Assembly: GCA_028284225.1 (NCBI GenBank)
Contig: JANQSD010000011.1
Location: 186,001 to 250,000, forward strand
Length of the DNA stretch: 64,000 nt
Source of the DNA: Arenicellales bacterium
GTDB lineage: Bacteria > Pseudomonadota > Gammaproteobacteria > Arenicellales > JAHEKD01
Reading direction: 5' to 3'
The notes under the pieces: model-generated
Databases searched by the model: none
What the model was told of the DNA's origin: nothing
The model's input: the letters and a program-made list of their open reading frames with translations, nothing else
Part shown: in pieces, positions 1-11,300 of the stretch
Position numbering within the stretch: the stretch's first letter is position 1
How the letters are laid out: each line of letters starts with the position of its first letter
Translations under genes and position numbers: made by a program

Positions 1-415
1 GAATAGGAGCGATAATTAAACAACCTGCCCACAATTCAATATACCATTTAGCTAATGGGAAAGCGTTGAAAAAATCATATTGATAGAAATCGAACCCTGA
101 ACAAACCTTTGCGCCTAGCACATACGCAGTGCCGAAAATAAATGACCAGGTCAATGGATTAGACACCCACACCAGGGCGGCGGCAATTAACAAATTACCT
201 CTGAACACTACTGCCATTAAGATGGCAATTAATGTTTCCAGCGGCATGGGTAGTAATGCGCAGAACAAACCAATTGCAACCCCGGTTGCAAATGAATTTC
301 GGGATAATTGCCACAATGCTGGATCACCCAGCCAGTTTTCAAAAAGCTGAAAAATTTTTTGTTCTCTGAGCGCACTTTGCTCAGGCAAATATCGTTTAAT
401 CAGTTTCCTTGGCAT
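1..415 (-). CDS. DUF2062 domain-containing membrane protein (partial, runs off the left edge)
   Basis: Reverse-strand frame from ATG (complement of cat 413-415) is open to the window edge: MPRKLIKRYLPEQSALREQKIFQLFENWLGDPALWQLSRNSFATGVAIGLFCALLPMPLETLIAILMAVVFRGN...WVSNPLT; DUF2062-like. Not in the ORF track because it has no stop inside the window. Confidence 0.85.
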   Translation of the reverse strand, partial: MPRKLIKRYLPEQSALREQKIFQLFENWLGDPALWQLSRNSFATGVAIGLFCALLPMPLETLIAILMAVVFRGNLLIAAALVWVSNPLTWSFIFGTAYVLGAKVCSGFDFYQYDFFNAFPLAKWYIELWAGCLIIAPI

Positions 416-482
416 GTTAACAAACCTAGCACCCTATATCTGCGTTATACTGTTCCCGTAAACATAAGCATGGAGGCTTACA

Positions 483-2831
483 GTGTATCATTCGTTGGCA
501 CTGCTTGCAGGGATGTTCTGCCTATACCGCAGCCCCTATTTAATCTCACCAACAGTGTTGTTAATCATCGTTATGATAGCGGTTAGTCTGTGGATTATTA
601 ACCGCTTTTATTCAAGGTTGATCACAATATTTTTGCTTGGCTACTGCTGGGCCACATTGGCAGCGCTTTATTCAGCCAGTCAGAATCTTCCCGATTCATT
701 AGTTAAGCAGCCTTTAGAAATTGTTGGTTGCTTGATGGAGGTTAGAAATTATTCTGCTGATTATCAGCGCCTGTTAGTCAAGGTTAAGCAAACTTTCCTT
801 AAGGGAAAATCACAGTCATTCAAGGGCAAGGTGAGTCTTGGTAATTATGACCCCATTAATCGCTCAATCAGCCCGGGGTGGTGCGGTGTGTTTCAGGTTG
901 CCTTAAAACCTGTACACGGCAAATTGAATCATCGTGGTTTTGATTATGAAGCCTGGGCATATGTTCAAAACATTAAGGCCACAGGTACTGTTAGAAAAGT
1001 GGAGTTGGTTTATCCTGGTTTAACTATAGCCAATAGCTATTTACGATTCAGAGCTACACTTGCAACTAAACTCGAAGCCCTAGTCAAGCAAGACCCGGCC
1101 AAGGCTTTAATTATTTCGTTAGCTTTGGGTGAGCGAAGTCTAATGACAGAGCAACAGTGGTCAATCTTGAGGCGCACAGGAACCAGTCACTTATTGGCTA
1201 TCTCAGGCTTGCACATCGGCCTGGTGTTTTGGTTAGTGTCGATAATCATGTCCCTGACTTGGCGGGTTTTCCCCCGTATGTGCTTAATCTTGCCCGCGCA
1301 AAAGGCAGGTTGGGTTGCTGGATTAGTATTGGCAGCAGTCTATTTACTTCTAGCCGGAATGCCGTTGTCGGGTCGACGTGCATGGATGATGTTAGCTGTT
1401 ACGGTGGTATTACTATTAGCCAATGAAAAAACGAATTTTATTCGATGTTTCAGTTTTGCTTTGATAAGTATTTTGAGTATCTGGCCTAGCTCAGTCTTAT
1501 CGGTGGGATTCTGGTTTTCCTTTGCAGCAGCTGGGATTATTCTGCTGCAATTTATTCATTCGCAGATCGATCTTGCATGTAAGCCCGCATTCGCCAATTT
1601 TTCTAAAATGAAAAAGCTCAGCAAAATTTTGTTGCTGCAATTAGTCTTGTCGTTGGTTATGTTGCCGCTGAGCCTGTTATTCTTTGGTGAGTTATCCTTG
1701 CTGTCACCAATCGCTAATATTATTGCTATACCCTTGATTTCCTTTGTGATTTTGCCATTGATTCTGTTGGGATTGTTATCGGTGATTGTTAACTGGCAAG
1801 ATATTGCAGAGCTGTGTTTTGATTGTGCTCAGTTAGGGTTGTCCAATTTATATCGATGGTTAACCTTTCTGGTCGAAATTGACTGGTCCTGGTCTATGCC
1901 GGCACTTTATCAGCCGATTTGTGTCCTGTTAGCGTTTGTCGGTATTGTTTTGTGGCAATACTATAGGTTTTGGCCCGCCAGATGGTTGCTTGGTTTTCTA
2001 ATTATTCCGTTAGTGATTAGTCCCGAACCGAGGTTGAAACAAGGTGAATTCAGGTTGGATGTTTTTGATGTTGGGCAGGGATTGGCAGCCCAGATACAAA
2101 CCAAGGATAAAAATTTGCTGATTGATACCGGCTTTGGAATTAAAGATGGGTTTAGTCATTTTGATAGTGTGATTTATCCGCTATTAAAAGCCAGGGGTGT
2201 GGCTAAACTGGACGCGGCAGTCATCAGTCACAGCGACGCCGATCATGCTGGAGGCTTATCAGCACTAATAAACTCCGATTTAAGCCCTGAGTTGATTTTT
2301 AGCAGTCCCGGAGATCTGGTTGAGACGTCAGCATTTTGCTCTGCCGGTCTCGCTTGGAGTTGGGATGAGGTTAATTTCGAGTTTATTACTCAGGAGTTTG
2401 CCAATAGTAAAAATAACCGATCCTGTGTATTAAAAATCAGCAGTGATTACGGTTCAGCGTTGTTGCCGGGTGATATAGAAAAACAGACCGAGCAAAATCT
2501 GTTGCTAAAACATAGCGATAAACTTAGGGCTGAAGTGCTGATTGCGCCGCACCACGGCAGTCAAACATCGTCAACCTATTCTTTTCTAAAAGCAGTTAAT
2601 CCACAGCTGGCTATTTTCAGTGCCGGTTACCTGAATCGTTACGGTCATCCAAGTAAAAAAGTAATTCAGCGCTATCGGCAGAAAAACATCAATCTATTAA
2701 ATACTGCCTGTAATGGTCAAATTACCATTGAATTCTTAAGTTCCGGTATTCAGTGGGTGGCAATCAGAAAAAAACGGCAACCTTTCTGGCGACATCGGTG
2801 TGCAAATATTGTTGATAGACTTTATCTTTAA
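483..2831 (+). CDS. comEC: DNA internalization-related competence protein ComEC/Rec2
   Basis: 782 aa, GTG start; multi-TM competence domain (HLLAISGLHIGLVFWL) followed by a metallo-beta-lactamase-like domain (DVGQGLAAQIQT, SHSDADHAGG, APHHGSQTSS). Confidence 0.95.
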   Translation: MYHSLALLAGMFCLYRSPYLISPTVLLIIVMIAVSLWIINRFYSRLITIFLLGYCWATLAALYSASQNLPDSLVKQPLEIVGCLMEVRNYSADYQRLLVKVKQTFLKGKSQSFKGKVSLGNYDPINRSISPGWCGVFQVALKPVHGKLNHRGFDYEAWAYVQNIKATGTVRKVELVYPGLTIANSYLRFRATLATKLEALVKQDPAKALIISLALGERSLMTEQQWSILRRTGTSHLLAISGLHIGLVFWLVSIIMSLTWRVFPRMCLILPAQKAGWVAGLVLAAVYLLLAGMPLSGRRAWMMLAVTVVLLLANEKTNFIRCFSFALISILSIWPSSVLSVGFWFSFAAAGIILLQFIHSQIDLACKPAFANFSKMKKLSKILLLQLVLSLVMLPLSLLFFGELSLLSPIANIIAIPLISFVILPLILLGLLSVIVNWQDIAELCFDCAQLGLSNLYRWLTFLVEIDWSWSMPALYQPICVLLAFVGIVLWQYYRFWPARWLLGFLIIPLVISPEPRLKQGEFRLDVFDVGQGLAAQIQTKDKNLLIDTGFGIKDGFSHFDSVIYPLLKARGVAKLDAAVISHSDADHAGGLSALINSDLSPELIFSSPGDLVETSAFCSAGLAWSWDEVNFEFITQEFANSKNNRSCVLKISSDYGSALLPGDIEKQTEQNLLLKHSDKLRAEVLIAPHHGSQTSSTYSFLKAVNPQLAIFSAGYLNRYGHPSKKVIQRYRQKNINLLNTACNGQITIEFLSSGIQWVAIRKKRQPFWRHRCANIVDRLYL

Positions 2832-2899
2832 TATTACCGCCTGGTGGGAAAACAGATACAATATGCAGCTTTTAAAAATCGGACACTGTTAAATTTCAT

Positions 2900-4711
2900 A
2901 TGCCTGCTTCAGAGCAATCAAAAATTCGCAACTTTGCAATAATCGCGCATATCGACCACGGCAAATCAACCTTGGCGGATCGCTTTATTCAAATCTGTGG
3001 TGGGCTATCAGACCGGGAAATGTCGGAACAGGTTCTGGACTCGATGGATATCGAGCGTGAGCGTGGCATCACAATCAAAGCACAAAGCGTGAACCTGCAT
3101 TTCAAATCTGCGGATAATGAAGTCTACCAGCTAAATTTGATCGACACACCCGGGCATGTTGACTTTACCTATGAAGTATCCCGGTCTCTATCCGCCTGTG
3201 AAGGGGCTTTGTTGGTCGTTGATGCGGCACAGGGTGTGGAAGCACAGACCGTAGCCAATTGTTATACCGCCGTTGATTTAGGGCTGGAAGTGGTACCGGT
3301 TCTAAACAAAATCGATCTGCCTGCAGCTGAACCAGAAAGAGTTAAGCAGGAAATCGAAGAGGTGGTAGGGATCGATTGTAGCGACGCGTTGCTGGTTTCA
3401 GCCAAGAGTGGCCAGGGCGTAGAGGCTGTTCTGGAAGAGCTGGTAAATAAAATTCCGGCACCCGTCGGAGGCAGAGATAAGTCGCTAAAAGCGCTAATCA
3501 TGGACTCATGGTTCGATAACTATCTGGGTGTGGTCACCCTAGTGAAAGTTGTCGAGGGTCAGCTTAGTGCTAAAAATCGTATCAAAATGATGTCAAACGG
3601 GCTTGAATTTCTGGTTGATGAAGTCGGTGTTTTTACCCCCAAGAAAACCAAAACAGACGTACTTAGTGCCGGAGATGTGGGTTATGTGATCGCCAGTATT
3701 AAAGATGTGCGTAGCGCCAGAGTTGGTGACACAATCACCAATGCACATCACCCTACAGAGCAAGCCTTACCCGGATTTAAAGAAGTTAAACCGCCAGTAT
3801 TTGCAGGTTTATATCCTGTTAATAGCGCTGACTTTGAAGATTTTCGTGATGCCCTGGCTAAATTAAGCTTAAATGATGCCTCATTGCAGTACGAGCCTGA
3901 ATCTTCACAGGCACTGGGATTTGGTTTCCGCTGTGGCTTTTTGGGCATGTTGCATATGGAAATCATTCAGGAGCGTTTAGAGCGTGAGTACGGCATTGAT
4001 TTGATTACTACAGCACCTACCGTGGTCTACGAAGTCATTCAAACTGATGGTGAAACCGTATTAATTGATAATCCTTCGCAATTGCCGGATCAGAATTTTA
4101 TCGATGAAATCCGTGAACCATATATAGAAGCGCATATTTTGTCGCCACAAGACTATATCGGGGCTGTCATGTCACTGTGTATGGAACGCCGTGGCATTAA
4201 AAAAAGTATGAATTATCATGGCCGTCAGGTGTCTATGGATTTTGAAATTCCAATGAGTGAGGTTGTACTGGATTTTTTTGATCAGTTAAAATCAGTCAGC
4301 CGCGGTTATGCTTCATTGGATTATGATTTACTCGATTACAGGTCGGCCGATATGGTCAGAGTTGACGTTATGATCAATGGTGATCGTGTCGATCCGTTAT
4401 CAATTTTATCGCATCGCTCTCAAAGCCAATACAAAGCACGCGAACTGGTTAAAAAAATGCGCGAATTAATTCCCAGACAAATGTTTGATGTGGCTATACA
4501 AGCTGCTATTGGATCGCGCATAATTGCCCGTGAAACAGTTAAGGCATTGAGAAAGAATGTAACTGCAAAATGCTATGGTGGAGATATTACTCGTAAACGG
4601 AAGTTATTGGAAAAGCAAAAAGAAGGAAAAAAACGTATGAAACAAGTTGGTTCAGTTGAAATACCGCAAGAAGCCTTTTTAGCGGTTCTAAGGGTCGGAG
4701 GTGATTCTTAA
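2900..4711 (+). CDS. lepA: Elongation factor 4 (LepA GTPase)
   Basis: 603 aa; [35 protein letters not shown]; full-length LepA. Confidence 0.98.
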   Translation: MPASEQSKIRNFAIIAHIDHGKSTLADRFIQICGGLSDREMSEQVLDSMDIERERGITIKAQSVNLHFKSADNEVYQLNLIDTPGHVDFTYEVSRSLSACEGALLVVDAAQGVEAQTVANCYTAVDLGLEVVPVLNKIDLPAAEPERVKQEIEEVVGIDCSDALLVSAKSGQGVEAVLEELVNKIPAPVGGRDKSLKALIMDSWFDNYLGVVTLVKVVEGQLSAKNRIKMMSNGLEFLVDEVGVFTPKKTKTDVLSAGDVGYVIASIKDVRSARVGDTITNAHHPTEQALPGFKEVKPPVFAGLYPVNSADFEDFRDALAKLSLNDASLQYEPESSQALGFGFRCGFLGMLHMEIIQERLEREYGIDLITTAPTVVYEVIQTDGETVLIDNPSQLPDQNFIDEIREPYIEAHILSPQDYIGAVMSLCMERRGIKKSMNYHGRQVSMDFEIPMSEVVLDFFDQLKSVSRGYASLDYDLLDYRSADMVRVDVMINGDRVDPLSILSHRSQSQYKARELVKKMRELIPRQMFDVAIQAAIGSRIIARETVKALRKNVTAKCYGGDITRKRKLLEKQKEGKKRMKQVGSVEIPQEAFLAVLRVGGDS

Positions 4712-5446
4712 ATGGATTTTCCGCTGATTTTATTTTCTGCTGTTGTCATTACTGGTGCAATCTATGTTTGGAATAAGATTGCTGATGTACCCAAATGGAT
4801 GAATGAATATTTGGGTTCCTTTTTCCCGGTGCTATTGGCTGTTTTTGTTTTGCGATCATTTGTAGCTGAACCGTTTCGAATTCCGTCAGGGTCGATGTTG
4901 CCTACTTTGCATATTGGCGATTTTATTCTGGTTAACAAATTCAGCTACGGTATTCGTTTGCCGGTAGCAAATAAAAAAGTTATTCCTCTGTCTGAACCTG
5001 AACGTGGCGATGTAGTGGTGTTTCGCTATCCGCGCGATGAATCAATAAACTTCATAAAACGCCTGGTAGGTTTACCTGGTGACGAAATTGAATATAAAAA
5101 CAAGCGTTTGATTATTAACGGTGCGCCATTGGACGTTGAAAAAATCGGCGAGTTCAGCGGAGTTGAGGCTGGCGAGCCTGGTTTGCTGGCAGAAATGCTT
5201 GATGAACAACTGGGCGACGTGAGCCATAAAATTTTATTGGACGATGGTGGTCATCGCGGGGCGCTCAAATTTACGGTGCCCGATGGACAATATTTCGTTA
5301 TGGGCGATAACCGTGACCATAGTAATGATAGTCGCTACTGGGGGTTTGTTGATGATCAACTGCTCGTCGGCAAAGCATTTTTTATATGGTTTAACTGGAA
5401 TAAAGGTAATATCAATTGGGATCGAATTGGAGACAGTATTATTTAG
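4712..5446 (+). CDS. lepB: Signal peptidase I
   Basis: 244 aa; EPFRIPSGSMLPTLHIGDFILVNKFSYGIRLP, GDVVVFRYP, FIKRLVGLPGD, MGDNRDHSNDSRYWG; directly abuts lepA. Confidence 0.97.
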   Translation: MDFPLILFSAVVITGAIYVWNKIADVPKWMNEYLGSFFPVLLAVFVLRSFVAEPFRIPSGSMLPTLHIGDFILVNKFSYGIRLPVANKKVIPLSEPERGDVVVFRYPRDESINFIKRLVGLPGDEIEYKNKRLIINGAPLDVEKIGEFSGVEAGEPGLLAEMLDEQLGDVSHKILLDDGGHRGALKFTVPDGQYFVMGDNRDHSNDSRYWGFVDDQLLVGKAFFIWFNWNKGNINWDRIGDSII

Positions 5447-5473
5447 TCTAATGCTCAAATAAAGCCATATCTC

Positions 5474-6166
5474 TTGAAACCTGACCTTGACAAGCTGCAG
5501 CGCAAGCTAAACTATCAATTTAATGATCCGTCCTGGCTAACTCTGGCATTAACACATCGCAGCAAGTCCAAAAAAAACTATGAGCGCCTGGAATTTTTAG
5601 GTGATAGTTTTTTGGGGTTTGTTGTTAGTGATTATTTGTATAGTAAATTTACGGATCAGCCTGAAGGCGTATTAACCCGTCTGCGTGCCAATGTGGTCAG
5701 ACAAAAATCATTAGCAACTATTGCACGTGAATTTGAACTTAATGATTTTTTGATTCTGGGTGCCGGAGAGGGTAAGTCCGGCGGCCATCATCGTGATTCA
5801 ACCTTGTCAGATACGCTGGAGGCGATTATCGCCGCTATCTATCTGGACGGTGGTGATCAAGCTGCCAAGAGGTTTGTCGAAACAACATTTGCTCAAACAT
5901 TAGATGCTCTGAATCCGGCTGTGCAACTAAAAGATGCAAAAAGCAGCTTGCAAGAATGGCTGCAAAAAAGGGGATATGCAGTGCCTGAATATTCCGTACT
6001 CAATATTACCGGCAAAGATCATAAGCAAACTTTTGAAGTCGAATGTTGTGTCGTAGATATCGACAAGAAATTTAGTGCCAAGGGTGGCAGTCGTCGTAAA
6101 GCTGAACAAAAAGCGGCACAAAAGGCCTTGGACGATTTGACGGTTAAGTCACGAAAAGATGACTAA
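5474..6166 (+). CDS. rnc: Ribonuclease III
   Basis: 230 aa, TTG start; LALTHRS, ERLEFLGDSFLG, DTLEAIIAAIYLDGG, C-terminal dsRBD. Confidence 0.97.
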   Translation: MKPDLDKLQRKLNYQFNDPSWLTLALTHRSKSKKNYERLEFLGDSFLGFVVSDYLYSKFTDQPEGVLTRLRANVVRQKSLATIAREFELNDFLILGAGEGKSGGHHRDSTLSDTLEAIIAAIYLDGGDQAAKRFVETTFAQTLDALNPAVQLKDAKSSLQEWLQKRGYAVPEYSVLNITGKDHKQTFEVECCVVDIDKKFSAKGGSRRKAEQKAAQKALDDLTVKSRKDD

Positions 6167-7064
6167 TCAGAGCGAACAATATCGTTGCGGCTGGGCGGCA
6201 TTGGTAGGACGTCCGAATATTGGTAAATCAACGTTGCTTAATAACATGATCGGCCAGAAAGTTTCGATTATTTCCAGACGACCACAAACAACCCGACATC
6301 GTATTTTAGGTGTATTGACCCGTGAAGATTACCAGTTGGTGCTGGTCGATACGCCGGGTATTCACAAAAGTGAATCCAGTTATCTCAACAGGGTGTTTAA
6401 TCGGGCTGCCAGCAGTAGTCTGGAAACAGTGGATGTGAATCTGATGCTGATAGACGCTCGGGGCTGGCATGAAGATGACAAAAAAGTCTTAAGGTTAATC
6501 AAACAAAGTCAGTCAAAAACTTTGTTGCTCATTAATAAAATCGATTTGTTAAAAGATAAAACGCGGTTACTGCCATTAATCCAGCAGAGTAGCGAACAGC
6601 ATGATTTCGATGAAATTATTCCTGTCTCAGCCCAATCCGGCCTGGGCATTGATTCAGTGTTAACAACAATTAGTAATTATCTTCCCCAAGGGCCCGCCGG
6701 GTTTCCTAAAGATATGGTCACTGACCGCACTTTTCGGTTTATGGCTGCAGAGCTTGTGCGTGAACAGATTTTTCAGCAGCTAGGTGAAGAATTACCCTAT
6801 ACCAGTGCAGTGCAGGTTGAAGAATTTGAGCAAACCGAAAAACTGGATCGTATTTCGGTTTTAATTTGGGTTGACAGAGATTCACATAAGCCTATATTTG
6901 TGGGCAAAAAAGGAGAACGGCTGAAAAAAATCGGTACACGTGCGCGTCAGCAAATGGAACAATGTTTCGGTAAAAAAGTGTATTTACAACTTTGGGTAAA
7001 GGTTAAAGAAGGTTGGGCTGAGAGCGATTTGTCATTGCGGACCTTGGGTTATCTTGAAGAATGA
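6159..7064 (+). CDS. era: GTPase Era
   Basis: 301 aa; GRPNIGKSTLLNNMIGQKVSI, DTPGIH, NKIDLL, C-terminal KH domain; overlaps rnc by 8 bp. Confidence 0.98.
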   Translation: MTNQSEQYRCGWAALVGRPNIGKSTLLNNMIGQKVSIISRRPQTTRHRILGVLTREDYQLVLVDTPGIHKSESSYLNRVFNRAASSSLETVDVNLMLIDARGWHEDDKKVLRLIKQSQSKTLLLINKIDLLKDKTRLLPLIQQSSEQHDFDEIIPVSAQSGLGIDSVLTTISNYLPQGPAGFPKDMVTDRTFRFMAAELVREQIFQQLGEELPYTSAVQVEEFEQTEKLDRISVLIWVDRDSHKPIFVGKKGERLKKIGTRARQQMEQCFGKKVYLQLWVKVKEGWAESDLSLRTLGYLEE

Positions 7065-7073
7065 CCTAATCTA

Positions 7074-7793
7074 ATGGCGGTTCGTGTTCAGCATCAGGAG
7101 GGTTATGTTTTACATACACGACCTTACTCTGAATCAAGTTGGCTGATTGATGCTTTTTCAAAAAAGTACGGCAGGGTCAGTTTGTTGGCCAAAGGTGCCA
7201 GACGACTTAAATCGAAAGTTCGTGGATTAATTCGACCATTTCAACCGTTGTTACTGAGCTGGTCCGGTAAAGGTGAGCTGCAGACTTTAACCGGTGCGGA
7301 AGCCAATGGGCTTGCACCACCTATTGATCAACAGTCCTGGTTGTGTGCGAATTATATGAATGAGCTCTTAATCAGACTTTTACATCGCCATGATCCACAC
7401 GAGCGTTTGTTTGACCACTATGATCAGGCATTGCAGGCCTTTCGTGAGGGTCAGCCTCGGCAGGTTGTTTTAAGACTATTCGAAAAGAGATTGCTAAATG
7501 AAATCGGCTATGGGTTGTTGCTTGAACATGACGTACATGACCAGCCGATTCAGGCTGACAGGACTTATCACTATCATGCAGACAAGGGGCCGGTTTTGGT
7601 TACTGATCAACCATCAGGGTCGACTAGGCAGGTGTATGGCGCGACATTGATTGCTTTGGCGAATGAGGAATTTAAAAGCACTGTTGAAATTGAACAAAGT
7701 AAGCGTTTGATAAGAGTGCTGCTAAATCACAATCTTCAAGGTAAAGATTTAAAAAGTCGTGCTGTTTTGCGAACGATTAACGCCATACAGTGA
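7074..7793 (+). CDS. recO: DNA repair protein RecO
   Basis: 239 aa; EGYVLHTRPYSESSWLIDAFSKKYGRVSLLAKGARR, RecO N-terminal OB fold; follows era. Confidence 0.94.
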   Translation: MAVRVQHQEGYVLHTRPYSESSWLIDAFSKKYGRVSLLAKGARRLKSKVRGLIRPFQPLLLSWSGKGELQTLTGAEANGLAPPIDQQSWLCANYMNELLIRLLHRHDPHERLFDHYDQALQAFREGQPRQVVLRLFEKRLLNEIGYGLLLEHDVHDQPIQADRTYHYHADKGPVLVTDQPSGSTRQVYGATLIALANEEFKSTVEIEQSKRLIRVLLNHNLQGKDLKSRAVLRTINAIQ

Positions 7794-7806
7794 TTAGAAT
7801 ACTCTT

Positions 7807-8091
7807 TTAGTCTTTGGGGGTAAATCCGTCTGGTAAAGCACCGACATAATCGCCCTCGCCAAATAAAAAGCCAAGCATATGATTTTCCAGCAGTTTTATG
7901 GCTTTTTCATCCATGCTATTGAGCTGATATTCATTGATCAACATTACTTGACGTTCTTGCCACAATTTCCATGCTGGTACAGAAATATTTGCATAAATAC
8001 GTTGTCCCAACTCCCCAGGCCAAGGCACACGCTCAAGGCCTTGCGCCGGTTTATTTAAAAACGCACAATGAATTTCTCGAGGCATCATCAC
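7807..8091 (-). CDS. Probable Fe(2+)-trafficking protein (YggX family)
   Basis: 94 aa; IHCAFLNKPAQGLERVPWPGELGQRIYANISVPAWKLWQERQVMLINEYQLN is the YggX signature; convergent with recO. Confidence 0.92.
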   Translation of the reverse strand: MMMPREIHCAFLNKPAQGLERVPWPGELGQRIYANISVPAWKLWQERQVMLINEYQLNSMDEKAIKLLENHMLGFLFGEGDYVGALPDGFTPKD

Positions 8092-8346
8092 ATTAAATCA
8101 GTTAGCTAGATGCAGGACTCTACCATGTAATGCAGGTTTGCACTTGCTTTTAGTTGCAATAGATTCTTATTTGTACATTTCGGATTAAATCCAGATTCTT
8201 GCTAATTTAATTTTAACTAAAAGATAAAATATGCTATATTTTTTCGGCGTACGGGGTCTGCTCCTGTGTTGACAATGATGCAGCAGTTGTCTAGGTGAGA
8301 CATCGCAATCAAAGATTGCTTAACACATGAGTTGGAGATTAATCTT

Positions 8347-11300
8347 ATGAAGCCTCAAAATTCACCTGTGGCCCTTTCCCAATCTGGTCCTGCGTATAAC
8401 TTTTTTCTACTTTTAATCCTCGTTTTTTCCTTAATGCTCGTCTCGCCGGTACGAGCACAGGTTAATTCAATTGATGAGTTGTTGCACAAGCATGGCGAAG
8501 TCATCGTCAAGGTTTATTTTGCCGATGCAAATAAGGCGCGCCAGTTTGGCTTAGGTTTAGAGCCTATGCAATCAGATTATGAGAAAGGTTATCTGATTTT
8601 TCATTTGACTCAGGAAGAATATGACAACCTTAATGCCATTGCTGCCAATAACGATATGCGGGTTGAACTGGATCAAGAGTTAACCCAGAAATATATCACC
8701 AACCCTCAACTGCGATTGCCGCAATCATCAGCAACTATTGGGCAAGATACCTTAATTCAGCCACTTGATTCATTAGAATCACCGCGGGCGTTTGAGGCGA
8801 ATAATTATCCGACCATTCCCGGCTTTGCCTGTTATCGCACTGTAGAGGGAACTTATCAAACAGCTCAGGATATCGTTGCTGCTTATCCGAACTTAGCCAC
8901 CTGGACTGATCAGGGTAACAGTTGGGAGAAAAATAACGGTTTAGGCGGTTACGATCTGATGGTGCTTAAATTGACCAATAGTGCAATAACCGGGCCCAAG
9001 CCCAAAATATTCTTTACCAGCGCAATACATGCCCGTGAATACACTACTGCAGAGTTGATGACCCGTTTTGCAGTACAAATGGTTGAAAATTATGGTGTTG
9101 ATGCTGATACCACCTGGATGCTGGATCATCACGAAGTTCATTTGATGCTGGTCGCCAACCCGGATGGCCGTAAACAGGCCGAAACAGGGCTATTATGGCG
9201 CAAGAATGTTAATACCGCATATTGCAGCCCAACAAGTAATAACCGTGGTGCAGATTTAAACCGAAATTTTGACTATCAGTGGAATTGCTGTGGTGGCTCG
9301 AGTGGTGACCAATGCAGCGCAACTTACCGCGGCGCTGGCCCGGGTTCTGAGCCTGAAGCTCAAGCGGTAATGAATTATTTGCGTGCTAATTTTGCCGATA
9401 CCCGAGGACCAAATGTCTCAGACCCGGCAGCTGACGACACAATGGGCATTTATATTGACGTGCATAGTTCCGGACGACTGGTTCTGTGGCCCTGGGGTTT
9501 TACCTCTACTCCGGCCCCCAATGGTACGGATTTGCAAACTTTCGGCCGTAAAATGGCATTTTTTAATGGCCACACGCCGCAGCAATCAATAGGCTTATAT
9601 CCAACAGACGGCACTACAACCAGTTTTGCTTACGGCGACCTGGGCCTGCCGGCTTATACATTTGAGTTGGGCACACAATTTTTTGAAAGTTGCAGTTATT
9701 TTGAAAATACACTTTTGTCTGATAATTTGCCCTCCTTGTTTTACGCCGTTAAAGCGGCCCGAGCGGCTTATCAGCTTCCCGGTGGACCGGATGTAATCAA
9801 TCAGTCTACTTCACCAACCAGTCCAACCGGCGTACCGGCAGGAACAATCGTGACGTTGAGCGCCACCGCGACTGATCAGCGCTTCAATAATTCAAACGGC
9901 ACAGAACCCACTCAGAATGTTGTATCGGCAGAATATTTCGTCGATGTTGAACCCTGGTCGGGTACAGCAACAGGGCTGCCCATGTCGCCGGCTGATGGCA
10001 GTTTTAATTCAGGCGTGGAGGCCATAGAAGTTCAGATTGATACCACAGGTTTGTCTGAAGGCCGACATGTCGTTTACATGCAAGCCACTGACTCCAATGG
10101 TAACACCGGGGTAGTGAGTGCGGTATTTCTAGATATCGACAACAGTGCGGTATTGCCAACCACGATTTTTTCCGACAATTTTGAATCTGATCAAGGCTGG
10201 AGCGCCAATCCAAATGGTACTGATACGGCAACAACCGGCCAGTGGCAGCGTGCCAATCCTGAGCAAACAAGTACCAGCGGTAATGTACAGCAGCTTGGCA
10301 CAACGGTTAGTGGAAGTTTTGATCTGGTTACAGGTCCATTAGCCGGAACCAGTGTCGGCACGCACGATATCGACAACGGCGTAACCTCGATTCGCTCACC
10401 CAATATCAATATACCGGCTTCTGCAAGCTCAGTCAGTCTATCGTTTTATTACTATATGGCGCACTTGAATAATGCAACTACTGCTGATTTCTTCAGAGCA
10501 ACCGTAGTCGGCGGTGCCGGTTCTACACAAGTGCTGGAGGAACTTGGGGAAGGTGTGACTGATAATGCTTCCTGGCAACAACAGTCTTTTGACATCAGTG
10601 CCTTTGCCGGTCAAACAATCTACCTGCTGTTCGAAGCGGCTGATGCCGCTGGCGGTAGCCTGGTGGAAGCAGCCGTAGATGATGTCGAAATTACTGCTGT
10701 AATAGGCAATCAACCGCCAAATGTGACCAATCCTGGCGATCAATTCACCCAGCAAGGCGCTGCCGACAGTTTACAAATTCAGGCAACAGATAACGAAGGA
10801 GATACACTGGATTACAGTGCCAGTGGCTTGCCTGATGGGTTATCCATCAACAGTAGTTCTGGTTTAATTAGTGGCACGGTTACCGCAACGCCTCAAGTGT
10901 TTAATGTAACTGTTGATGTTGATGACAGTACAAATATCAGTTCGGTTAACTTTAACTGGACGATTACGTCTAATAATAATCCGCCGGTAATCACTAATCC
11001 GGGCAATCAAACTAACCAAGAAGGTGATAACGGCATTAGTCTTGCTGTTTCCGCAAGTGATATTGATGGCGATACATTGACCTACGGCGCCACAGGATTA
11101 CCGCCTGGTTTGTCTATTAACTCATCTACCGGAGTCATTGCCGGCAATTTGGATTTTAATTCAGCCGGTTCATATAACGTGGTGGTGAGTGTTGACGATG
11201 GTAATGGCGGTAATGACAGCGCCGGTTTTAATTGGACAGTCAACAACGTTAACCGTGCACCGACTTTTGATTCAACAATTGCTAACCAGACTAATGATGA

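Noticed and set aside
129-586. Plus-strand ORFs 129-350 and 308-586
   Set aside because: They lie antisense to the DUF2062 gene or overlap the comEC start out of frame, with low-complexity unrelated translations.
8305-8319. GCAATC-AAA-GATTGC hairpin upstream of the M14 peptidase
   Set aside because: 6-bp stem is short enough to be chance; no T tract and no second copy.
10004-10755. Antisense ORFs in the M14 peptidase (10004-10303, 10191-10409, 10438-10755)
   Set aside because: Shadow ORFs opposite a well-supported CDS; no recognisable domains.
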